NCBI GenBank assembly: GCA_017431225.1
Contig: JAFRLM010000014.1
Coordinates: forward strand, 1 to 64,000
Direction: 5' to 3'
Source of the DNA: Erysipelotrichaceae bacterium
Lineage (GTDB): Bacteria; Bacillota_I; Bacilli_A; Erysipelotrichales; Erysipelotrichaceae
Length of the DNA stretch: 64,000 nucleotides
Shown here: positions 53,528 to 62,240 of the stretch, in pieces
How the letters are laid out: the number at the start of each line of letters is the position of its first letter
Numbering within the stretch: the first letter of the stretch is position 1
Notes under the pieces: model-generated
Databases searched by the model: none
Seen by the model: only the letters and a program-made list of their open reading frames with translations
Told to the model about the DNA's origin: nothing
Translations under genes and position numbers: made by a program

Positions 53528-54829
53528 CTATCTGTATCTGACTGAGGTCACTTCCCAGTCCTCCCGCGAACTCTCGAATCTGCTGTGACAGTGCGGGCAG
53601 TGTTTCTCTTTCAGCACATTGAAACTGCCTCCGCAGTTCGGACAGACGACTGCAGAGAAAGCGAATGTGTCTTTTACCTTGAATTCAGCATTATGGCGCA
53701 TGGTCATCAGGATCCGGTCTTCCCTTACTCTGACTTTGTTTCCCTCATCGTAGAAATCTGTCAGGAAGAGTTCCAGTTCGACTTCCAGATATCCGTCCTT
53801 TTCGTTGATCGAGCGGACACCGACCGCGCCTTTCGAAGTGCAGTGGATCAGATCCGCGAAACGCTCATCCAGTTTGCCTCCGGCATACTGCGGCAGTTCC
53901 TGCGGATCCCTGCTGAAGACGATCGTGCGGAACAGGGACATCGCCTTTCCGGAGAAGTATTCCACGCTGAAGGTCGGATCATATACCGAAAGCGATTTAT
54001 TAAGCTTTTTGTCGCTGCCGAGCGCGCCGAGCATCGGCATGGACTTTCCGGCAAGTCTGAACAGTTTTCCGAGCAGAAGGAAACTGTAGAACATATACGC
54101 TAAAAAAGCGAAGACCCCGGCGGTCAATGCGCTTAACAGCAGAATGCCCAGGATGCCGAGGAGCCCGTTTTTCAAATATCCGGCGGCTACACAGCTGATC
54201 AGTCCGACCACCGCGCCAACGACGGCGCCGATCTTTGGGATCTGCTTCGATTTCTTGTCGATCACTTCCGGTGCCGGGATCGTCTCAGCGGCATAATAGT
54301 TAACGACCTTCGGGAACAGATCCTTATAAACGAAATGGGTACGGCAGAACGGACAGCCGCCCTGCAGCAGATCGCTGACTTTTGCGATGTTTCCGCAGTT
54401 CGGACAGCCGGCAGCAGTTTCACCGATGCCTTTCTCCCCTTCTGCCGGTTCAATGATCGAAAGGTAGACATTCAGATCCTTTTTGCGTTTATAGAGAGTT
54501 TCGCCGTTACGCTGAAATTCCAGCTCTTCCTCAAAACTGCGGTAATGGGTGGAACGGTTGTACGGATTCAAAGAGCCTCCCAGCACCTTGGATGCCTGCA
54601 TCGGCGGGGTGCCCCGCGGAGTCAATGTACAGTGCGCTTCGATCCGACGCTCTTTCAGGCGTTTTTCCTGCAGGTCAAGCAGGTAGCGGATGTCCTGATC
54701 TGCATCAAAAGGCTCGTTTCCATTAGCGAACCATTGTTCCAGCTCCTCGCAGAAGCGGCCGAACAAGTCTTCCCTGTCGGAGCGCCAGCTTTGCAGCGTC
54801 GGCGTCAATTCTACATTCTCATCATTCAT
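53528..54829 (-). CDS. Tim44-like domain protein with two zinc ribbons
   Basis: A 433-residue protein. An acidic N-terminal helical region is followed by a CPNCGN...GGCPFCRTHF ribbon (about residues 145-170), a Gly-rich two-helix membrane hairpin (about 200-245), a Tim44-like domain (DPTFSVEYFSGKAMSLFRTIVFSRD), and a second ribbon CPNCGGSFNVLKEKHCPHCHS near the end. Related proteins sit at the membrane in many Bacillota without known function. ATG 54829 lies 7 nt after TATAAT; an extension to 55000 would cross the promoter. Confidence 0.8.
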   Translation of the reverse strand: MNDENVELTPTLQSWRSDREDLFGRFCEELEQWFANGNEPFDADQDIRYLLDLQEKRLKERRIEAHCTLTPRGTPPMQASKVLGGSLNPYNRSTHYRSFEEELEFQRNGETLYKRKKDLNVYLSIIEPAEGEKGIGETAAGCPNCGNIAKVSDLLQGGCPFCRTHFVYKDLFPKVVNYYAAETIPAPEVIDKKSKQIPKIGAVVGAVVGLISCVAAGYLKNGLLGILGILLLSALTAGVFAFLAYMFYSFLLLGKLFRLAGKSMPMLGALGSDKKLNKSLSVYDPTFSVEYFSGKAMSLFRTIVFSRDPQELPQYAGGKLDERFADLIHCTSKGAVGVRSINEKDGYLEVELELFLTDFYDEGNKVRVREDRILMTMRHNAEFKVKDTFAFSAVVCPNCGGSFNVLKEKHCPHCHSRFESSREDWEVTSVRYR

Positions 54830-54837
54830 AAACTCTA

Positions 54838-54966
54838 TTATACCCCTATTTTCTGCAGCAGAAGCACGATCAGGATCGGGACCATAACGGTCGCGGCTGA
54901 AAGTCCGGCGAGACCGGTCCCGACACCGGCACCGATCGAAGCGATAATATACCAGAAGATCTCCAT
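54838..54966 (-). pseudogene. N-terminal remnant of a TauE/SafE (TSUP) transporter
   Basis: A 42-codon frame encoding MEIFWYIIASIGAGVGTGLA and then GLSAATVMVPILIVLL, the first helix and signature of sulfite exporter TauE/SafE proteins, after which it stops at TAA overlapping the -10 box of the next gene. TSUP proteins are about 250 residues, so more than 80 percent is missing. A promoter-like TTGAAT-16-TAAAAT lies 6 nt before its ATG. Probably a deletion relic that now supplies the promoter of the Tim44-like gene. Confidence 0.6.
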
Positions 54967-55072
54967 GCTGCCATTTTAACCGATATTTTTTAAGATTCAA
55001 AAGGTTTATATGTCAGTTCTTTCAACAAGCGGATCGGGTAGATATCCGCGGTTGCCGGGATCTCTGCATCAG

Positions 55073-55098
55073 AAAAGCCGGAGCGTTCGCTCCGGCTT
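55073..55098 (-). terminator. Terminator of the hydrogenase operon
   Basis: A perfect 10-bp GC-rich stem (AAGCCGGAGC/GCTCCGGCTT) with a 4-nt loop, followed on the minus strand by TTTTCTG, 20 nt after the hydA stop. Confidence 0.85.
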
Positions 55099-55118
55099 CC
55101 GTTTGATCAGATCGAAGA

Positions 55119-56876
55119 TTATTTGAATCTCGGCTTCTGGGAATAGGTCGTATGCAGATAATGATGGGACAGTTCTCCGCCCGGCTTGCCCAGGTAATCT
55201 CTGTAAAGAGCCTGGATCTGGCTGTTTTCATGCGACTTGCGCAGCGGCATGATCTTGTCTTCATCATACAGAGCTTTCGCTCTCTTCTGACGGTAGGCAT
55301 CCAGTCCTTCTTTGTTTTTGATAACAGAGGAGACGAAGGGCTGACCGCCGCCGTTGATGCATCCGCCCGGGCATCCCATGATCTCGATGAAGTGGTACGG
55401 AGAGGTACCGTTACGGATCTGGTCAAGCAGCGGTTTGGCATTTGCCATACCGGAGGTGACCGCGATCTTAACATCGACACCAGCGATATTCAGAGTTGCT
55501 TCCTTGACGCCTTCAAGACCACGTACGACTTCGTAGTCGACTTTCGGCAGGTCTTTCTTTTCGAGGACGTCGGCAACTGTACGCAGAGCCGCTTCCATAA
55601 CACCGCCGGTAGCGCCGAAGATGACGCCGGCACCGGTGTATTCACCGAAGAGATCCTGGTCGAACTGTTCATCCTTCAGGTTGACGAAGTCGATGCCGAA
55701 GGCTTTGATCAGGTGTGCGCATTCTCTGGTCGTCAGGACGATATCGACATCGTTGAGGCCGTCCTTTTCGAGCAGTTCCGGTTTGATGATCTCCGCTTTC
55801 TTGGCGGAACACGGCATGATCGAAACGTTGACGATCTTCGCCGGATCGATATGGTTGACTTCCGCGAAGTGGCGCTTGATCATCGCGCCGAGCATCATAT
55901 GCGGGGATTTGCAGGTGCTCAGATGATCGAGGATATCACCGTATTCGAATTCCGCATAGCGGACCCAGCCCGGTGAACAGGAAGTGATCATCGGGAGGAC
56001 GCCGCCGTTCTGCAGACGATCCATGAATTCGTAGCCTTCCTCCATGATCGTGAGGTCAGCGCCGAAGTTCGTATCGTAGACTCTGTCGAAACCGCACTGT
56101 TTGAGAGCGGCTGCCATCTTGCCGGTGACACGGGTTCCGATCGGCAGACCGAATTCTTCGCCTAAAGCCGCGCGGACAGCCGGAGCGGTCTGGACGACAA
56201 CGAATTTATCCGGATCATTGAGGGCATCGATGACTTTCTGGGTATCTTCCTTGACGGAAAGAGCGGCAGTCGGACAGTTGATGACACACTGGCCGCACTG
56301 CATGCAGTTGACTTCCGCGAATGCCTTGCCGTAGATCGGGGCAACGACAGTCTCGAAACCACGCTGTTCATAGCCCAGGATACCTAAGCCCTGGAACTTC
56401 TTGCAGGTCTCGACACAGCGTCCGCATAAGACACACTTGGATGCGTCTCTTTCGATCGCGATAACGAAATCATCGATCGTCTTGCGTTTCTTTTCGCCGG
56501 AATACGGTACATCGCGGATGCCGAGCTCTTCTGTCAGAGTCTGCAGTTCGCAGTTCTGGTTACGGACACAGGAGAGACAGTCCTTGGAATGGTTGGAAAG
56601 GATCAGCTCAACGGTATTTCTTCTGGCATCCAGAACTCTTTTTGTATGTGTGAAGACTTCCTGTCCCTCAGCGACCGGAGTGGTGCAGGCGGACAGAAGG
56701 TTTCTGGCACGCTTGACTTCAACAAGGCAGACACGGCAGGCGCCGGACTTGTTGACATCCTTCAGGTAGCAGAGAGTCGGGATATGGATGCCGGCAGCGA
56801 TCGCTGCATCCAGGATGGTATCACCCTCGTTGGCGGTGACATCAATATTATCGATCTTTAAATGTACTTCTGACAT
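55119..56876 (-). CDS. [FeFe]-hydrogenase catalytic subunit (NADH/ferredoxin-linked, HydA/HndD type)
   Basis: A 585-residue enzyme. Domains in order: [2Fe-2S] ferredoxin (PTLCYLKDVNKSGACRVC), the His-Cys3 cluster (HSKDCLSCVRNQNCELQ), two [4Fe-4S] (CVLCGRCVETC, CMQCGQCVINCP), then the H-cluster domain with L1 TSCSPGW, L2 MPCSAKKAE and L3 MGCPGGCINGGGQP, all Cys intact. A small-subunit tail ends it. With NuoE and NuoF it forms an electron-bifurcating hydrogenase making H2. GGAGGAG precedes the ATG. Last gene of the ten-gene operon. Confidence 0.96.
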   Translation of the reverse strand: MSEVHLKIDNIDVTANEGDTILDAAIAAGIHIPTLCYLKDVNKSGACRVCLVEVKRARNLLSACTTPVAEGQEVFTHTKRVLDARRNTVELILSNHSKDCLSCVRNQNCELQTLTEELGIRDVPYSGEKKRKTIDDFVIAIERDASKCVLCGRCVETCKKFQGLGILGYEQRGFETVVAPIYGKAFAEVNCMQCGQCVINCPTAALSVKEDTQKVIDALNDPDKFVVVQTAPAVRAALGEEFGLPIGTRVTGKMAAALKQCGFDRVYDTNFGADLTIMEEGYEFMDRLQNGGVLPMITSCSPGWVRYAEFEYGDILDHLSTCKSPHMMLGAMIKRHFAEVNHIDPAKIVNVSIMPCSAKKAEIIKPELLEKDGLNDVDIVLTTRECAHLIKAFGIDFVNLKDEQFDQDLFGEYTGAGVIFGATGGVMEAALRTVADVLEKKDLPKVDYEVVRGLEGVKEATLNIAGVDVKIAVTSGMANAKPLLDQIRNGTSPYHFIEIMGCPGGCINGGGQPFVSSVIKNKEGLDAYRQKRAKALYDEDKIMPLRKSHENSQIQALYRDYLGKPGGELSHHYLHTTYSQKPRFK

Positions 56877-56889
56877 TTTCTCTCTCCTC

Positions 56890-58686
56890 CTAACCTCTGG
56901 AAATCGCGCCGAAACGGCAGTTGCTCATACAGGTGCCGCACTTGATGCACTTGTCGGTATCAATGACGTACGGAACTTTGCCCGGAACGCCGCTGATCGC
57001 ATTGACCGGACAGTTGCGTGCACACATCGAGCACTTCTTACATTTATCCGGATCGATCTTGTAGGTCAGTAAAGCCTTGCAGACGCCGGCCGGACATTTC
57101 TTGTCGACGATATGAGCGATGTATTCATCACGGAAATGTGTCAGTGTGGAAAGGATCGGGTTCGGTGCTGTCTGACCCAGACCGCAGAGCGCTGTATCCT
57201 TGATCTCGTAGCAGAGTTTTTCCATCTGATCGAGCATTTCCATCGTGCCTTCACCGTTGCAGATCTTGGTCAGCATCTCAAGCAGTCTCTTGGTGCCGAC
57301 ACGGCACGGTGTACATTTACCGCAGGATTCCTCGACGATGAATTCGAGGTAGAAACGGGCAACGTCGACCATACAGTTATCTTCATCCAGGACGATCATA
57401 CCGCCGGAACCCATCATCGAGCCGGCTGCGACCAGGTTATCGTAGTCGATCGGTGTATCGAGTTCTTTTTCGGTCAGACAGCCGCCGGACGGACCGCCGG
57501 TCTGAACAGCCTTGAATTCCTTATTGTTCGGGCAGCCGCCGCCGATCTCGTAGATGATCTCACGCAGTGTTGTACCCATCGGGATCTCGACTAAGCCGGT
57601 ATTCTTGATCTTTCCGCCTAAAGCGAAGACCTTTGTACCCTTGGATTTTTCCGTACCGATCGATGCGTACCAGTCGGCACCCTTATTGATGATCTGAGCA
57701 ACGTTTGCCAGTGTTTCAACGTTGTTGATGCTGGTCGGTTTCTTCCAGACACCGGAAACAGCCGGGAACGGCGGTTTCGGATTCGGCATACCGCGCTTGC
57801 CTTCGATCGAAGAGATCAGAGCGGTCTCTTCACCACAGACGAAGGCGCCGGCACCTAAACGCAGCTCGATATCGAAATCAAAGCCGCTGCCGAAGATGTC
57901 CTTGCCTAAAAGGCCGTATTCGTGTGCCTGCTTGATCGCGATCTCCAGACGGCCGACAGCGATCGGGTATTCCGCACGGATGTAGATGTAACCCTGATGA
58001 GCGCCGACGGCGTAAGCCATGATCGCCATACCTTCGATGATCGCATGCGGGTCACCTTCCAGGATGGAACGGTCCATGAATGCACCCGGGTCGCCTTCAT
58101 CCGCGTTACAGATGACGTATTTCTCATCGCCCGGCTGATCTTTTTCGAACTGCCATTTCAGTCCGGTCGGGAAGCCGGCACCGCCGCGTCCGCGCAGACC
58201 GGATTTCTTCATCTCATCGATGACTTCCTGCGGAGTCATCTGGGTCAGAGCCTTACCTAAAGCCTCATAACCGTCCATAGCGATGTATTCGGTGATATCT
58301 TCCGGGTTGATCTTGCCGCAGTTGCGTAAAGCGATACGCTGCTGCTTTTCATAGAACTTGATCTTGTCGATATCGTAGATCTTTTCTTTTGTTTCAAGAT
58401 CCTCGTCAGTCAGTTCGAGTTCCTTAACGACACGTCCCTTGTAGAGATGCTCGGAAACGATCCTTTCCGCATCTTCCGGCTTGACGTGGCAGTAGAAGAC
58501 CTTGTCCGGATAAACAGCGACGATCGGGCCTTTCTGGCAGAGACCGAAACAGCCGGTCTTGACGACCTTGACTTCGCTGTCGATATCATATTTCTTCAGC
58601 GCGGCGTTGAGGTTTTCAACGATCTGTGCCGAATTGCTGGCGGAACAGCCTGTTCCGGCACAGCATAAGACATTCATACGATACAT
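56890..58686 (-). CDS. NuoF-like diaphorase subunit of the bifurcating hydrogenase (HydB/HndC)
   Basis: A 598-residue FMN/NADH subunit. An N-terminal thioredoxin-like [2Fe-2S] domain (CCAGTGCSASNS...KTGCFGLCQ) precedes NuoF proper with the NADH site GLRGRGGAGFPTGLKW, FMN motif NADEGDPGAFMDRSILE, and the [4Fe-4S] SCGKCTPCRVG. Two extra C-terminal [4Fe-4S] ferredoxin motifs (CKKCSMCARNCP, CIKCGTCMSNC) give the HydB layout. It passes electrons between NADH, ferredoxin and HydA. AAGGAGG is 7 nt before the ATG. Confidence 0.96.
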   Translation of the reverse strand: MYRMNVLCCAGTGCSASNSAQIVENLNAALKKYDIDSEVKVVKTGCFGLCQKGPIVAVYPDKVFYCHVKPEDAERIVSEHLYKGRVVKELELTDEDLETKEKIYDIDKIKFYEKQQRIALRNCGKINPEDITEYIAMDGYEALGKALTQMTPQEVIDEMKKSGLRGRGGAGFPTGLKWQFEKDQPGDEKYVICNADEGDPGAFMDRSILEGDPHAIIEGMAIMAYAVGAHQGYIYIRAEYPIAVGRLEIAIKQAHEYGLLGKDIFGSGFDFDIELRLGAGAFVCGEETALISSIEGKRGMPNPKPPFPAVSGVWKKPTSINNVETLANVAQIINKGADWYASIGTEKSKGTKVFALGGKIKNTGLVEIPMGTTLREIIYEIGGGCPNNKEFKAVQTGGPSGGCLTEKELDTPIDYDNLVAAGSMMGSGGMIVLDEDNCMVDVARFYLEFIVEESCGKCTPCRVGTKRLLEMLTKICNGEGTMEMLDQMEKLCYEIKDTALCGLGQTAPNPILSTLTHFRDEYIAHIVDKKCPAGVCKALLTYKIDPDKCKKCSMCARNCPVNAISGVPGKVPYVIDTDKCIKCGTCMSNCRFGAISRG

Positions 58687-58688
58687 GC

Positions 58689-59060
58689 TTATGCCTCCTT
58701 CTTAGCGGCTTCTACGGTGTATTCTTCGACGACTTCACCTTTACCGATATGCTGTTCCAGCACTTTTTCCGCTTTTGCGGGGGTCATGTGGACATAGGTC
58801 GTGTGCGATCCGTCCTTACCGTAGACCTCGACGATCGGCTCGTATACGCACATACCGATGCAGCCGGTCTGGGTAACGACGCAGTTGTAGTTTTTAGCGG
58901 CAGTTTCCTCCACTAGACGATTGAGCACCGGGCGCGCGCCGGCTGCGATACCGCAGGTCGCCATACCGACGACGACACGGTAATCCTTGCCTTCTTCACG
59001 CATCTCGACTTTTTTCAGTGCCGCTTCGCGCATTTTCCTCAGTTCTTCCAAACTTTTCAT
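58689..59060 (-). CDS. [2Fe-2S] thioredoxin-like ferredoxin (HndB-type)
   Basis: A 123-residue protein with a thioredoxin-like ferredoxin fold; cluster Cys are in MATCGIAAGA and VVTQTGCIGMC. It matches the small HndB-type subunit of NADP/NAD-reducing [FeFe]-hydrogenases. An electron shuttle within the complex. Starts 4 nt after the histidine-kinase-like gene; stops 2 nt before nuoF. Confidence 0.92.
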   Translation of the reverse strand: MKSLEELRKMREAALKKVEMREEGKDYRVVVGMATCGIAAGARPVLNRLVEETAAKNYNCVVTQTGCIGMCVYEPIVEVYGKDGSHTTYVHMTPAKAEKVLEQHIGKGEVVEEYTVEAAKKEA

Positions 59061-59064
59061 ACTC

Positions 59065-59613
59065 TCAGCCCTCCTCTAAAGCTTCGATATTCTGATTGAT
59101 ATATTCCTTAATCCACAGAAGGATCTCGGGCTCCTGCATGCTGACTCCATCCAGCATGGCCCTTACCTCCGCGGATGTAAAGACGAATTTGTTCTGATCG
59201 CTTTCGTATGAAAGCGTGTAATCGATCTCTTCATTTGCCTGGATCGCGTACATCATCATCGCACCGAGATCCCCGAGGGGCGGTGTATCGATGTTGTCCT
59301 TTTCGACTTCGGCAATGACTTTCGTGCCTTTCCCTTCCTCGCTCTCGATATGGAAGGAACCGTTGCAGATCTCGCAGAGTCCTTTCATGAAGGAGACACC
59401 CATGCCGACTTTGCGGGTCGTGCGGGTCGTGGTGAAGGGATCGGTCACCTTTTTCAGCAGCTCTTCTGACATTCCCTTACCGTCATCGCTGAGCTGCATG
59501 CGTATGCGGTTTTCCTTTTTTGAATCCGATATCAGCAGCGTGATCTTCTTCGCGCCGGCCTGGATCGAATTCATCAGCAGTTCCAGGATCTGCATCGCCA
59601 GATCTTCCATCAT
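59065..59613 (-). CDS. HATPase (histidine kinase-like ATP-binding) protein of the hydrogenase operon
   Basis: A 182-residue protein. Residues 1-110 are a GHKL ATPase domain: N box LELLMNSIQAGAKKI, G1 LSDDGKGMSEEL, G2 TTRKVGMGVSFMKGL, and GKGTKVIAE. There is no dimerisation/phospho-His domain, so it is not a classical kinase. The last 75 residues are unlike known partners. ATG 59613 has GGAGG 8 nt upstream and overlaps the PHP gene end. Similar genes accompany [FeFe]-hydrogenases in other anaerobes; role unknown, perhaps redox control. Confidence 0.82.
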   Translation of the reverse strand: MMEDLAMQILELLMNSIQAGAKKITLLISDSKKENRIRMQLSDDGKGMSEELLKKVTDPFTTTRTTRKVGMGVSFMKGLCEICNGSFHIESEEGKGTKVIAEVEKDNIDTPPLGDLGAMMMYAIQANEEIDYTLSYESDQNKFVFTSAEVRAMLDGVSMQEPEILLWIKEYINQNIEALEEG

Positions 59614-60311
59614 GGCAGTTTCCTCCACATCGCCCGCAGTTCCGCAGACGGCAGCGAATTCACTCTTTCCGAGATATCGATCAGCTGATGGGCGTCAGAA
59701 TCGATCAGCCAGAAGGTCTCCTCCTCCTTGATCCAGGGGTGGGACTTCAGCACCTGCTGACGCTGCAGTTCGCTCTTTACCTCGAGACCGTCATACGGCA
59801 GCCCTTCCGGGATAAAGCCCAGCTGGTTGGTGATCGAGTTCTTGCGGTCCAGGACATGGGCCAGGATCGCCTTACCGCCGGTAGCGTGGATCGCTTCGAT
59901 ACACTCTTCCAGGTTCTGATCCAGCGAGATGATCAGCAGTTTGCTTTCCGTGCCGATCAGCTCATCGTTTTCGTTGCGGATCTCTTCCTTTCCGAAAAAG
60001 TGCTCGTCATTGGGAATGAATGGCAGGTGTTCATCGAGCCAGGGCTGCAGTGACAGCGCCTGCTCAAGATCATCGTAGAGCGCCAGTACATGGACTTCCT
60101 CACTGCTCTCGAGTTCCGCTCCGTACAGCATCTTCAGTCCGGCTCTTTCGGCCGCCTTCGCGATGCCCGGCAGGTTCTTCGTGGAGTTATGATCTGTCAG
60201 AGCGATCAGATCGAGCTCCTTGATCAGAGCCATGTTGACGATGTTGGTGGGGGTCATCTCATCCTCCGCGCAGGGGGAGAGACAGCTGTGCATGTGCAGA
60301 TCGTAGAACAT
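59610..60311 (-). CDS. PHP-domain phosphoesterase of the hydrogenase operon
   Basis: A 233-residue PHP protein. Metal ligands: DLHMHSCLSPCAEDEMTP, ALTDHNSTKN, YGAELESSEEVHVLALY, HVLDR and the final DSDAHQL. The active site looks complete, so it is probably an active metal-dependent phosphoesterase. It is translationally coupled to both neighbours (TGATG overlaps). PHP genes occur in hydrogenase operons of many Clostridia with no known substrate. Confidence 0.88.
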   Translation of the reverse strand: MFYDLHMHSCLSPCAEDEMTPTNIVNMALIKELDLIALTDHNSTKNLPGIAKAAERAGLKMLYGAELESSEEVHVLALYDDLEQALSLQPWLDEHLPFIPNDEHFFGKEEIRNENDELIGTESKLLIISLDQNLEECIEAIHATGGKAILAHVLDRKNSITNQLGFIPEGLPYDGLEVKSELQRQQVLKSHPWIKEEETFWLIDSDAHQLIDISERVNSLPSAELRAMWRKLP

Positions 60312-60637
60312 CAGACGCCTGCTTCATACAGTCTGACAGCCGTTTCATAGACCGGCAGGTCACTGTAAAGCAGGGTCAGACCCTCATTCTTTGCACGTTC
60401 AATAACTTCTTCCGGGAATTCCGCCTGTTCCGCGAGCACGATGCAGGAGAATTCTCTTAAGACCGCGACGGCGATCACATTGAGATGGCTCTGGACCGTG
60501 ATCCAGGCCTGTTCCGGCTGACCTTTTCCCATGACCCAGGACAGAAGATCACCGCAGTAGACGCCTGCGACTTCCCTGTCTTCTCCGAGATACACGGTCT
60601 TGAAGCCGGTCTTTTCGATCATTTCCGTTACTTTCAT
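60311..60637 (-). CDS. DRTGG-domain protein (second copy in the operon)
   Basis: A 108-residue single-domain DRTGG protein (TVYLGEDREVAGVYCGDLLSWVMGKG, ...VIAVAVLREFSCIVLAEQAEFPEEVIERAKNEGLTLLYSDLPVYETAVRLYEAG). DRTGG folds often sit between CBS domains as nucleotide sensors; here it is free-standing. It is a paralogue of the protein at 62237-62596. Overlaps both neighbours. Confidence 0.85.
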   Translation of the reverse strand: MKVTEMIEKTGFKTVYLGEDREVAGVYCGDLLSWVMGKGQPEQAWITVQSHLNVIAVAVLREFSCIVLAEQAEFPEEVIERAKNEGLTLLYSDLPVYETAVRLYEAGV

Positions 60638-61815
60638 TGGACTTTTCCTTTGCTAGCCGCCAGTACACGGCAGTCGCTGAGTTTCTTGTTTCCGCGGGCG
60701 ATCTCTTCCGCCATGATACGGCAGGTCTGCATGCCGCAGGCGCTGCAGTCATAATGCGGGAGATGGTCCAGGATCTCGTTGACTTTATGGAACTCTTCCA
60801 TCTTTTCCTTGAAGCTGCGCGAATCCGAAGTGCTCGAAGCGACTTCCTTATAGAGATCTTCGATCGGGTAATCCGTCGTCGGCACATTCTCTTCGCCGGT
60901 CAAAGCATCGATGTTGTTGCGGTTAAGATAGGAATTTCCCCAGAGCAGATGGCCGCCGATACAGCCGTTGAAACAGGGGAAGAGATACAGCATCTTGAAG
61001 GAGTCCAGCAGATTGAATTCCTCCATCGACAGGATCTCATTGATCTTATCGAAACCGTCCGCGACAAGATATTCCTGTTTCTGGACGATGACCGAAGGAT
61101 TGGAGGCCTGCAGACCGGAACGGCAGAAGCGTACTTTCTCCCGCCCGTCCTTGAGATGTTCGCGGATCGCCGGGAAGACATCGATGATCGCCAGCGCGTG
61201 ATCCACCTGATAGGTCAGGTTCTTGTACGGTTCTTTTGCCAGCGCCAGTTTGGCCTCGCATTCGCATAAGAGGAAGATCCCGATCTTATCGCCGTTTTCC
61301 CGTCTGCGGATCTCTTTCGCCTTGACCTCACTCGCGTAATTGAGCGGGACCAGGTTGTCCAGCAGCATCGGATAGTTCGTCTCGATCAGCCATTTGACTG
61401 CCGGGCAGAAATAGGCGATGCCGTTTCCGTTTTCAAGATTCTCACAGATCCTCTGGGTCTCGTGCTTCAGCTGCCCTTCGACCGGAGAGAGATCGATGAC
61501 TTCATTGAAACCGAGCTGTTTAATGGCGTAGTAAAGCCGTTCGGCTTCCTCGATCGTCTTACAGACGCTCCACATAGCGCTGGGCACCAGGCAGACTGTA
61601 TATTCATAGTCTTTGATCTTCTCCAGGGAGCTTCCCTGGGCGACCAGACCTTTGGAATGACAGGCCTTGATGCACTGGCCACAGTTGATGCAGCGGTCTT
61701 CATTGATCGAGATCCGGTTATCAACGAGTGAAATGGCGGAAACAGGACAAGCTTTGACGCATTTCAGACATTTCACGCAGTGTGACAATGTGTAACTTAT
61801 CGAAGTTCTTCTCAT
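60634..61815 (-). CDS. [FeFe]-hydrogenase-like iron-sulfur protein, accessory
   Basis: A 393-residue protein. Two [4Fe-4S] ferredoxin motifs (CVKCLKCVKACP, CINCGQCIKACHSKG) are followed by a shortened hydrogenase H-domain in which the L1, L2 and L3 loops read YFCPAVKW, LLCECEAK and FPCFNGCIGG. One Cys per H-cluster position is kept, but the catalytic surround (TSCCP, MPC-x-x-K) is not. A C-terminal CSACGMQTC motif may bind another cluster. Probably a redox or H2 sensor, like group C/D proteins, acting with the HATPase and DRTGG proteins. Confidence 0.78.
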   Translation of the reverse strand: MRRTSISYTLSHCVKCLKCVKACPVSAISLVDNRISINEDRCINCGQCIKACHSKGLVAQGSSLEKIKDYEYTVCLVPSAMWSVCKTIEEAERLYYAIKQLGFNEVIDLSPVEGQLKHETQRICENLENGNGIAYFCPAVKWLIETNYPMLLDNLVPLNYASEVKAKEIRRRENGDKIGIFLLCECEAKLALAKEPYKNLTYQVDHALAIIDVFPAIREHLKDGREKVRFCRSGLQASNPSVIVQKQEYLVADGFDKINEILSMEEFNLLDSFKMLYLFPCFNGCIGGHLLWGNSYLNRNNIDALTGEENVPTTDYPIEDLYKEVASSTSDSRSFKEKMEEFHKVNEILDHLPHYDCSACGMQTCRIMAEEIARGNKKLSDCRVLAASKGKVQ

Positions 61816-62240
61816 TCTCTTTCCTGAAATTTCAGATCAAGGGTCGTGCCTGCCGGCGAGCTCTCGATCGAGAATTCGTCAGCATTGCGTTTGATATTGG
61901 GCAAGCCCATTCCGGCTCCGAAACCAAGTTCCATTGCTTTTTTGGAAGCGGTCGAAAAACCGGGGGTAAGTGCTTTTTCGATGTCGGGGATACCCGGGCC
62001 TTTATCCTTAGCGATCAGACGGATCATTCCGTCATCACTGATCTGCAGAGTGATCGTGCCACCGTAGGCATGGATGATCATATTGATCTCCGCCTCATAT
62101 ACAGCGACAGCCACCCGCCGGCTGACGGCCGGGGAAATACCGATCGTCCGCAGCGACTGTTTGATCAGTGAACTGACAAGACCGGCATTGGCATAGTCAT
62201 CCCGTTCGACATTGTAGATTTTTTCGTATATGACGCTCAT
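61812..62240 (-). CDS. RsbW/SpoIIAB-type HATPase, accessory
   Basis: A 142-residue GHKL ATPase of the anti-sigma/serine-kinase family: N box AVYEAEINMIIHAYGG, G1 AKDKGPGIPDIEKAL, G2 GFGAGMGLPNIKRNADEF. No partner anti-anti-sigma factor is next to it. Coupled by 4-bp overlaps to the DRTGG and hydrogenase-like genes. It may phosphorylate or bind a regulator in response to the iron-sulfur sensor (inference). Confidence 0.82.
   Translation of the reverse strand: MSVIYEKIYNVERDDYANAGLVSSLIKQSLRTIGISPAVSRRVAVAVYEAEINMIIHAYGGTITLQISDDGMIRLIAKDKGPGIPDIEKALTPGFSTASKKAMELGFGAGMGLPNIKRNADEFSIESSPAGTTLDLKFQERE

Noticed and set aside
55152..55976. 274-codon plus-strand frame inside hydA
   Set aside because: Antisense to a conserved catalytic subunit, with no promoter or ribosome site.
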